A DNA stretch of 9,597 bases from Bacteriovoracaceae bacterium UBA2428. Its GTDB lineage: Bacteria > Bdellovibrionota > UBA2428. The DNA is taken from the NCBI GenBank assembly GCA_002343545.1, contig DDRA01000013.1, positions 1 to 9,597 of the forward strand. The letters run 5' to 3'. Below are positions 5,526-9,597 of this stretch, piece by piece (position 1 is the first letter of the stretch; each line of letters begins with the position of its first letter). The position numbers were made by a program, and so were the translations under genes. The notes beneath the pieces are model-generated. The model saw only the letters and a program-made list of their open reading frames with translations, was not told the origin of the DNA and did not search any database.

Positions 5526-6584
5526 ATGGAACGTTTTCAACGTCGCCTCCGCCGCTCCCCTTCAATTCTCCTCTTGAGCTTCGTCGCCGGCCTCTCGGCC
5601 TGCGGCAAAGCGACCACGGGCGCCGAGCCCGAGGGCGTCGTCGATAACACGACCCCCCTCGGCACGACGCCCCTTCCCTCGAGTGCCCTCTCCCTCGACG
5701 TCATCGCCGCGAGCGGGGCGGAATGTCCGGCGGGCGGTTCGGTCCTCGTGCGTTTCGTCGACGCGAACGGCAACGCGACGCTCGACGCGAACGAGAACGT
5801 CGTCTCGCGTCTGCCGATCTGCAACGGCGCGCGCGGCACGGACGGCGGCGAGGGCATCGCCTCGGGGCTGCTCTTCGAGAACGCGACGAGCGCGAGCTGC
5901 GCTTACGGCGGCTCGAAGCTGACCGCCTTCGCGGACCGCAACGGCAACGGCCAACGGGAGATCGGCGAGGAAATCCGCTCCGAGACGACGATCTGCAACG
6001 GCCGCGACGGCGCGGACGGTCGCGACGGCGAAGCGGCGAGCTTGAGCGTGGCGCCCGCGAGCGCGGCCCAGTGCCCGGGCGGCGGCGCCGTGTACACGAG
6101 CGTCTCCGCGTCGAGCTCGGCGCAGACGACCGTGGTTTGCAACGGCCAAGACGGTCGCGACGGCCGAAACGGACAGGATGGATCAAACGGGCAAGACGGA
6201 ACGAACGGCCGCGACGGATCGAATGGCCGTGACGGCGTGGATGGCCGCGACGCGACCTACGCCATGGGCGCCGTCGGCTCGATCGTGAAGGGACGCGACT
6301 ACTCCGCCTGCCACCACGACTACCTCTACCTGCCGAATCGCGAGGAAGGCGCGCGCGGGTGGCTGCTCTTCCGTCACCAGGCCAACGGCGCGAACGACCA
6401 GGGCGTCGGTCCGACCGGCTTCCAGGTGTGGAACGTCGACATCGGCGACTTCGCCCTCGTGTCCGAGGTCGGCGGCGTGACCTACTGCCGACTGCGCTGG
6501 CACGCCGAGAAACGGCTCCTCGAGTACGAAGTCGTCGACCGGAGCAACGGGCTAGCGGGCGAGACGGGCCAGATCTCCTTCTGA
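5526..6584 (+). CDS. Collagen-like lipoprotein with repeated cysteine/EF-hand-like modules (DUF7151-like)
   Basis: The 352-residue product starts with a basic n-region (MERFQRRLRR), a hydrophobic stretch (SILLLSFVAG) and a lipobox LSAC with the lipidated cysteine at C26, so it is a lipoprotein. After a Thr/Pro/Ser linker come three related modules that end in CNG: C67-C99, C125-C157 and C183-C205. Modules 1 and 2 contain 12-residue EF-hand-like loops (D79-N81-N83...E90 and D137-N139-N141-G142...E148); module 3 is ten residues shorter and lacks the loop. Residues 207-242 are twelve Gly-X-Asp/Asn triplets, resembling a collagen-like stalk. The last 110 residues form an unrecognised domain with two cysteines (C262, C321). 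The modules resemble the DUF7151 repeats of surface proteins, recalled rather than searched. The likely role is a calcium-stabilised surface or periplasm-facing structural or adhesive lipoprotein. GGAG at 5506-5509 is 16 bases upstream, too far for a normal ribosome binding site. Confidence 0.82.
   Translation: MERFQRRLRRSPSILLLSFVAGLSACGKATTGAEPEGVVDNTTPLGTTPLPSSALSLDVIAASGAECPAGGSVLVRFVDANGNATLDANENVVSRLPICNGARGTDGGEGIASGLLFENATSASCAYGGSKLTAFADRNGNGQREIGEEIRSETTICNGRDGADGRDGEAASLSVAPASAAQCPGGGAVYTSVSASSSAQTTVVCNGQDGRDGRNGQDGSNGQDGTNGRDGSNGRDGVDGRDATYAMGAVGSIVKGRDYSACHHDYLYLPNREEGARGWLLFRHQANGANDQGVGPTGFQVWNVDIGDFALVSEVGGVTYCRLRWHAEKRLLEYEVVDRSNGLAGETGQISF
5694..6146 (+). repeat. Three in-gene copies of a CxxGG...CNG module
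   Basis: Three diverged protein-level repeats occupy about residues 57-101, 113-159 and 171-207 of the lipoprotein. Each begins with a small-residue stretch and C-x-x-G-G and ends with C-N-G. Cysteine-to-cysteine spacing is 32, 32 and 22 residues. Copies 1 and 2 share a DxNxN...E loop that copy 3 has lost. DNA identity between copies is low, so this is an old duplication. Confidence 0.75.
6144..6251 (+). repeat. Twelve 9-base units encoding Gly-X-Asp/Asn triplets
   Basis: Twelve consecutive triplets (GQD, GRD, GRN, GQD, GSN, GQD, GTN, GRD, GSN, GRD, GVD, GRD) are encoded without interruption. The third position is always Asp or Asn and no proline occurs. Glycine codons vary (GGC, GGT, GGA, GGG), so selection acts on the protein and not on a recently amplified DNA repeat. 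Several units use A/T-ending codons that are rarer in neighbouring genes. Confidence 0.85.
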
Positions 6585-6599
6585 GCAAGCGCTCCCCAA

Positions 6600-6645
6600 A
6601 AAGCGAAACCCCCGAGCACCGCGAGGCGCTCGGGGGTTTCGCTTT
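6600..6645. terminator. Bidirectional intrinsic terminator between convergent genes
   Basis: An 18-bp perfect inverted repeat (6600-6617 with 6628-6645) surrounds a 10-base loop. The outer part is A/T-containing and the inner part is the GC-rich CCCCCGAGC/GCTCGGGGG. On minus the stem ends in a run of five T, giving a good terminator for the 612-residue protein gene ending at 6666. On plus it ends with TTTCGCTTTCGC, a weaker T-rich tail serving the lipoprotein gene ending at 6584. Position and symmetry fit a shared terminator. Confidence 0.88.
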
Positions 6646-6665
6646 CGCTCGGAAGCGTGAAGAAG

Positions 6666-8504
6666 CTACTGGAGGTCGTCGACGACCGTCGCGGAAGGTT
6701 GCAGCAGTTCGGCCGGGTAGACTTCGGGTTCCGCCGCGGCGGCGACCTTACGGCCGGCCGAGCTCGTCTTGACGGCGCCCGTATTCACGCCGAGCATCTC
6801 GTCGCCGACGCTCAGCCCGACCGGGATCGCCCGGCCCGTGTAGAGACCGTAGGCGTCGAGGTAGGCCAGGTACTCGTTGATGAGCGTCTGATGCTTGGAG
6901 CTCGCGACGACGGGCGCGTCGATGCGCACCGACTTCTGGAACATCCCGTAGGCCGGGCTTCCCCACTTCTTGATCTCTTCGTCAGCCGCCGCGAGGCCCG
7001 CCGGCGTTTGCGGCGCCATCGCGCGGAAGGTCACCTCGTCGCCCGGCGCGCGGTAGACGAAGCGGCCTTGGCAGCCCGACCAGCCACACTCGAGGGGGTT
7101 GCCCTTGAAGGGGCTATATCCCGAGGGGCGTTTCTCTTCGGCCGCTTCGAGGGTGCGGATGCACTCGGCGTAGCGCGCATCGCGGTTGTCGTTCGGGCAC
7201 AGGAAGTCGAGCACGCGAATCTTGTAAGCGCGAAAGTCGTTGTTGGGCACCCACTCGGCGCGTCCGCCCCCGGTGGCGACGGGCTTCCAAAGCGGCTCCG
7301 GCGAGGTCCAGCTCATGGCCAAGTGGCCCATGCCCCGGTAGCAACGGGTCATGTCGGGATCCGTCTGCACCTTCACGTTCACGATGTAAGTCTCGACGCG
7401 ACGGCGCTCCCAGGGGAAGCGAGGCTCGATGACGCGACGCTGTTCGCGCGGCTCCATCTTGAAACCCGGCGCGAAGTCGCAGAAGGCTTTGAAGAAGCCC
7501 AAGCCGCCGCCCCGGTACTGGGGTTTGCGCTTGGTCGGGTCCGGGTTCAGGTCGAGCGGGTCCTTCTCGGGCGAGGGACCGTAGTTCCCCCAAACCCCGG
7601 AGTACGGAAAGTTATTCGGCTTCATGCGCAAGCAGCCGCGCGAGCAGTCGTAGGTGTCGCCCTGCGAGAAAGCCGTCGTGGACGGCGCCCAGGGATAAGA
7701 GGCGAAGGGCTTGGCTTGGCCCTCGGCGAGCGGCGGGTTCGGATAGCCGTAGCCGGTCATGTAGAAGCGGCCGTCGGCGTGCAGTCGCTCGAAGTCGGTG
7801 AAGCTGAGCGAGCCGAGGACGGGGATGCCCCACGCCCGCGACAGCAGCGGCGCCAAGGTGAAGCCGGAGTTGCAGCCCCAGAGGGCGGCGAAGGCGTTCG
7901 GGCTGAAACGCGGAGCGAGCGCCGCGATGCCGGGATGGAGGGCGCGCACGTCCGGATTGCCCGTGGCGTACATGTTCGCGATCGGCTGCGCGAGCGGAAA
8001 GCGGAAGTTCCAGTCCTTCGTTCCCATCGCCGCGCCCGAGGGCCAGCTCGCGTGCGAAAAGACCTCGAAGCCTTCGATCGAGCCGAACTGCGAAGCGATC
8101 GCGGCCATCTCGGCGGATCCGAGGGTTCCACGGGGCTGCGACACGACGTGCAGACGCGCGCCCTTGATCCACGCGGTCTCGCGGTCGCCGGCCTTGACGC
8201 CCTTCGCGATGAGCGGCTTGCGCAGGACTTCGTCGATGTTCTCGATGGGCTCCATCGGCACGTAGGCCAGGACCTGACGCTCGGGGAACTGCGACGAGAG
8301 CACGCTCAGGCGCGTCGCGACGGCGTCGAAGAGCGCCTTGCCCAATTCGTTGGGCGCGCCCATGAAAAGAAGGTGCGCGGGGAGCCGCGAGTTCACCGGG
8401 CGATCCGGCGTGGCCGAAAGCACGTAGTAATCCGCCCGCGACGCCGACGTGACCGAGACCAAGGCGCAGCCGAGCAACGCGCGCGTGAAGAATTTTTTCT
8501 GCAT
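6666..8504 (-). CDS. Secreted cysteine-rich protein of unknown family (612 aa), with a possible caspase-like His/Cys pair
   Basis: I do not recognise this family. Start and secretion are clear: GGAGG lies seven bases before the ATG, followed by MQKKFFTR, a hydrophobic stretch and a probable signal peptidase I site after SRA (residues 22-24). A lipobox at C13 is unlikely because the hydrophobic part before it is too short. Residues 40-240 look like an alpha/beta domain: a LPAHLLFMGAP strand, KALFDAVATRLSVL helix, then GFEVFSHASW with H151 and AFAALWGCNSG with C211, followed by a helix and IPVLGSLSFTDFE. A histidine after one strand and a cysteine after the next, followed by a strand ending in Gly-Ser, is the layout of caspase/CHAT-fold peptidases; this is an inference. 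The central part (about 285-480) holds eight cysteines (287, 291, 342, 388, 436, 448, 473, 478), suggesting disulfides outside the cytoplasm. The last 35 residues are Ala/Ser-rich and probably disordered. It is transcribed alone, convergent to the collagen-like lipoprotein. Confidence 0.85.
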   Translation of the reverse strand: MQKKFFTRALLGCALVSVTSASRADYYVLSATPDRPVNSRLPAHLLFMGAPNELGKALFDAVATRLSVLSSQFPERQVLAYVPMEPIENIDEVLRKPLIAKGVKAGDRETAWIKGARLHVVSQPRGTLGSAEMAAIASQFGSIEGFEVFSHASWPSGAAMGTKDWNFRFPLAQPIANMYATGNPDVRALHPGIAALAPRFSPNAFAALWGCNSGFTLAPLLSRAWGIPVLGSLSFTDFERLHADGRFYMTGYGYPNPPLAEGQAKPFASYPWAPSTTAFSQGDTYDCSRGCLRMKPNNFPYSGVWGNYGPSPEKDPLDLNPDPTKRKPQYRGGGLGFFKAFCDFAPGFKMEPREQRRVIEPRFPWERRRVETYIVNVKVQTDPDMTRCYRGMGHLAMSWTSPEPLWKPVATGGGRAEWVPNNDFRAYKIRVLDFLCPNDNRDARYAECIRTLEAAEEKRPSGYSPFKGNPLECGWSGCQGRFVYRAPGDEVTFRAMAPQTPAGLAAADEEIKKWGSPAYGMFQKSVRIDAPVVASSKHQTLINEYLAYLDAYGLYTGRAIPVGLSVGDEMLGVNTGAVKTSSAGRKVAAAAEPEVYPAELLQPSATVVDDLQ

Positions 8505-8564
8505 AGCGATTCCTCCCCGCGAATCAGTCTAAAGTGATTGCGTCGAGAGGGCAGCCGCAAAGCT

Positions 8565-8604
8565 TTGACGCCCGATTCGAGGGCGAAACACCGATAATGC
8601 CCTC
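8565..8604 (+). promoter_or_regulatory. Candidate promoter and inverted repeat upstream of the response regulator
   Basis: GATAAT (8593-8598, five of six matches to TATAAT) lies six bases before the ATG at 8605, predicting a leaderless transcript. TTGACG at 8565-8570 is an excellent -35 hexamer, but the 22-bp spacing is longer than normal. GAGGGC (8579-8584) and GCCCTC (8599-8604) form an inverted repeat with a 14-base centre that surrounds the -10 element, a possible operator. No Shine-Dalgarno sequence is present. Confidence 0.35.
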
Positions 8605-9006
8605 ATGTCCCCAACCCCAACGCTACGCACGCTCGAAGGGATGCGCCTGCTCATCGTCGACGACGAGGGCGCGCTCCGCGAGATTCTCGCGGAAGAATTT
8701 GAAAGCCACGGCGCGATCGTGACGAGCGCGGGCGATGGACGCGCCGCGCTCGAGCTTTGGCGGCCGGACCGCTTCGACGCCGTCCTCTCCGACATGCGCA
8801 TGCCCGAGATCGACGGCTTAACGCTCGTGCGACGCGCACGCGCCGCCGGCGACCTCCGCACGCCCGTGCTGCTTTGCTCAGGCTACAACGATATCGACGA
8901 CGAGGAACGGCGCAAACTCGGCATCGTCGAAGTCTTCGCGAAGCCCTTCAAGGTCTCCGAGCTGCTAGCGCGCGTCGCCCAACTTCGGGCCCCGAAGCGA
9001 GACTGA
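8605..9006 (+). CDS. Single-domain response regulator (CheY-like receiver protein)
   Basis: The 133-residue protein is one receiver domain with all conserved sites: acidic pair D19/D20 in LLIVDDEG for magnesium, phospho-acceptor D63 in VLSDMRMPEIDG, the switch Ser S92 in LLCSGY, and K113 in AKPF. There is no output domain, because the chain ends 20 residues after the lysine. It may work by protein contact, pass phosphate in a relay, or regulate a partner. M13 (ATG 8641) is a possible later start, but AAGGG abuts that ATG with no spacing and the domain needs little before residue 13, so the upstream ATG at 8605 is kept with moderate certainty. No histidine kinase is adjacent, so it is an orphan regulator here. 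It is divergent from the secreted 612-residue gene and 62 bases upstream of the CstA-family gene, so it could take part in control of either, which is inference only. Confidence 0.93.
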   Translation: MSPTPTLRTLEGMRLLIVDDEGALREILAEEFESHGAIVTSAGDGRAALELWRPDRFDAVLSDMRMPEIDGLTLVRRARAAGDLRTPVLLCSGYNDIDDEERRKLGIVEVFAKPFKVSELLARVAQLRAPKRD

Positions 9007-9010
9007 GTCC

Positions 9011-9043
9011 AGGCCGCCCCGCGAGCGGCCTTGCTTCGGCCGC
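9011..9043 (+). terminator. Competing GC-rich stem-loops between the response regulator and the CstA-family gene
   Basis: AGGCCGC (9011-9017) pairs with GCGGCCT (9025-9031), and GCGGCC (9025-9030) can instead pair with GGCCGC (9038-9043). The middle arm is shared, so the two hairpins exclude each other. No run of T follows the first; the second is followed by mixed sequence. This could be a weak terminator for the regulator gene or an attenuator-like switch. In GC-rich DNA such hexamers also arise by chance. Confidence 0.3.
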
Positions 9044-9058
9044 CGCTTGGGCTATCTC
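9031..9058 (+). promoter_or_regulatory. Candidate promoter of the CstA-family gene
   Basis: TTGCTT (9031-9036) and TATCTC (9053-9058) are spaced by 16 bp, a plausible sigma-70-type pair with four of six matches each. Transcription would begin only a few bases before the ATG at 9069, consistent with the lack of a Shine-Dalgarno sequence there. The -35 hexamer falls in the loop of the second hairpin described nearby. Confidence 0.3.
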
Positions 9059-9068
9059 GAAGCCCCGC

Positions 9069-9597
9069 ATGTCGCTTCCTTCGCTGGCCCTCGTCTTTCT
9101 CGTCTTGATCGCCCTCGCCTACCGCTTCTACGGCGGCTGGGTCGCCCGTCAGTTGGCCGTCGACCCGAGTCGCGTGACGCCGGCCCACCGGCAGTCGGAC
9201 GGCGTCGATTTCGTGCCGACGCCGCCCTTTTACCTTTTCGCCCAGCATTTCTCGGCGATCGCCGCGGCGGGGCCGATCGCGGGGCCCATCCTCGCGGCGC
9301 AAAGCTTCGGCTGGTTACCGGCGCTCCTCTGGATCGGACTCGGCGTCGTGCTCATCGGCGCCGTGCACGACTTCGCGAGCCTCACCGCCTCGGTGCGGCA
9401 CGAGGCGGGATCGATCGCCGACATCGCCGGTCGCCAGCTCGGACGCGGCGCGGGGCTCGCCGTGATGGCCTTCATCTCGATCGCGCTCGTGTACATCATC
9501 GTCGCCTTCGCCGACATCACCGCGGCGAGTTTCGTCGCGGCGCCCGAGGAGCTCGCGGGCCGCGCGCTCGGTTTCCATCCCTGCTGTGCTGTGGCAG
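9069..9597 (+). CDS. cstA: CstA-family carbon starvation / peptide-pyruvate transporter (partial, C-terminus beyond right edge)
   Basis: The frame runs open from ATG 9069 to the right edge (176 codons). It begins with a membrane helix LALVFLVLIALAYRFYGGW, followed by the family signature DGVDFVPTPPFYLFAQHFSAIAAAGPIAGPILA (about residues 44-76, with H60 kept), and then GWLPALLWIGLGVVLIGAVHDF (81-102) and further helices (128-157). CstA proteins are large inner-membrane transporters of peptides or pyruvate, often induced when carbon is short. The E. coli protein has GHHFAAIAGAGP where this has AQHFSAIAAAGP, placing it in the other common branch of the family. About three quarters of a typical 550-700 residue protein is missing. 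A close upstream promoter is possible; no ribosome binding site is seen. The last five codons (from position 9583) differ in codon use from the rest and may reflect a contig end. Confidence 0.92.
   Translation, partial: MSLPSLALVFLVLIALAYRFYGGWVARQLAVDPSRVTPAHRQSDGVDFVPTPPFYLFAQHFSAIAAAGPIAGPILAAQSFGWLPALLWIGLGVVLIGAVHDFASLTASVRHEAGSIADIAGRQLGRGAGLAVMAFISIALVYIIVAFADITAASFVAAPEELAGRALGFHPCCAVA

Noticed and set aside
4450..5565. A 371-codon minus-strand frame opposite the desuccinylase gene
   Set aside because: The plus strand carries all catalytic motifs of the zinc hydrolase; the minus translation shows nothing comparable.
6144..6251. A possible tandem DNA repeat or CRISPR-like array
   Set aside because: The 9-base periodicity follows from Gly-X-Y codons in frame with varied synonymous codons, and no spacer/repeat structure exists.
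5701..6588. A 295-codon Arg/Ser-rich minus-strand frame
   Set aside because: Extreme Arg/Ser bias is typical of reading a GC-rich gene on the wrong strand; the plus frame has a lipobox and structured repeats.
6702..6742. A lipobox at C13 in the 612-residue protein was considered as evidence of a lipoprotein (the coding end lies here, the start at 8504)
   Set aside because: The hydrophobic part before C13 is only about five residues long and -2 is Leu; a signal peptidase I site near residue 24 fits better.
6657..8537. A 626-codon open frame on plus, opposite the secreted protein gene
   Set aside because: It is a mirror frame produced by GC-rich third positions. Its translation is Arg/Ala/Val/Glu-rich with no signal peptide or motif, while the minus strand has a strong ribosome binding site and a signal peptide.

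Overview
The window is GC-rich DNA (G or C dominates third codon positions). It is densely coded and carries the envelope gene types of a Gram-negative bacterium: a LolA-like periplasmic protein, an outer-membrane beta-barrel and a lipoprotein with a lipobox. The mix of a collagen-like lipoprotein, a stand-alone receiver protein and a stand-alone cyclic-nucleotide-binding protein would fit the Bdellovibrionota/Myxococcota part of the former Deltaproteobacteria, but that placement is an inference from style. No rRNA, tRNA, CRISPR array, insertion sequence or prophage gene is visible, and no stretch over about 110 bases lacks a gene.

Left block (minus strand, 1-2349): reading leftwards, a short cyclic-nucleotide-binding protein (2349-1954), a diacylglycerol/sphingosine-type lipid kinase (1849-920), and an extended SDR of the fatty acyl-CoA reductase/thioester reductase type (923 to beyond the left edge). 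Kinase and reductase overlap by an ATGA stop-start, so they are probably co-translated and work on a lipid.

Central block (plus strand, 2443-5430): a LolA-like periplasmic lipoprotein-sorting protein, an outer-membrane beta-barrel of the DUF1302/alginate-export type and a zinc-dependent succinylglutamate desuccinylase/aspartoacylase-family hydrolase, spaced 16-20 bases apart. The first two usually travel with an RND-type inner-membrane transporter, which is not in this window.

Right block (5431-9597): a lipoprotein with three repeated cysteine modules (two with EF-hand-like loops) and a 12-triplet Gly-X-Asp/Asn tract. A strong bidirectional terminator separates it from a convergent gene for a secreted, cysteine-rich 612-residue protein of unknown family, whose His/Cys layout is reminiscent of caspase-fold peptidases. 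Divergent from that gene are a single-domain response regulator and, at the right edge, the first 176 codons of a CstA-family transporter.

Most likely novelty: the secreted 612-residue protein and the collagen-like lipoprotein. Several plus-strand genes lack a Shine-Dalgarno sequence and have a -10-like hexamer about 6 bases before the ATG, suggesting leaderless transcripts.
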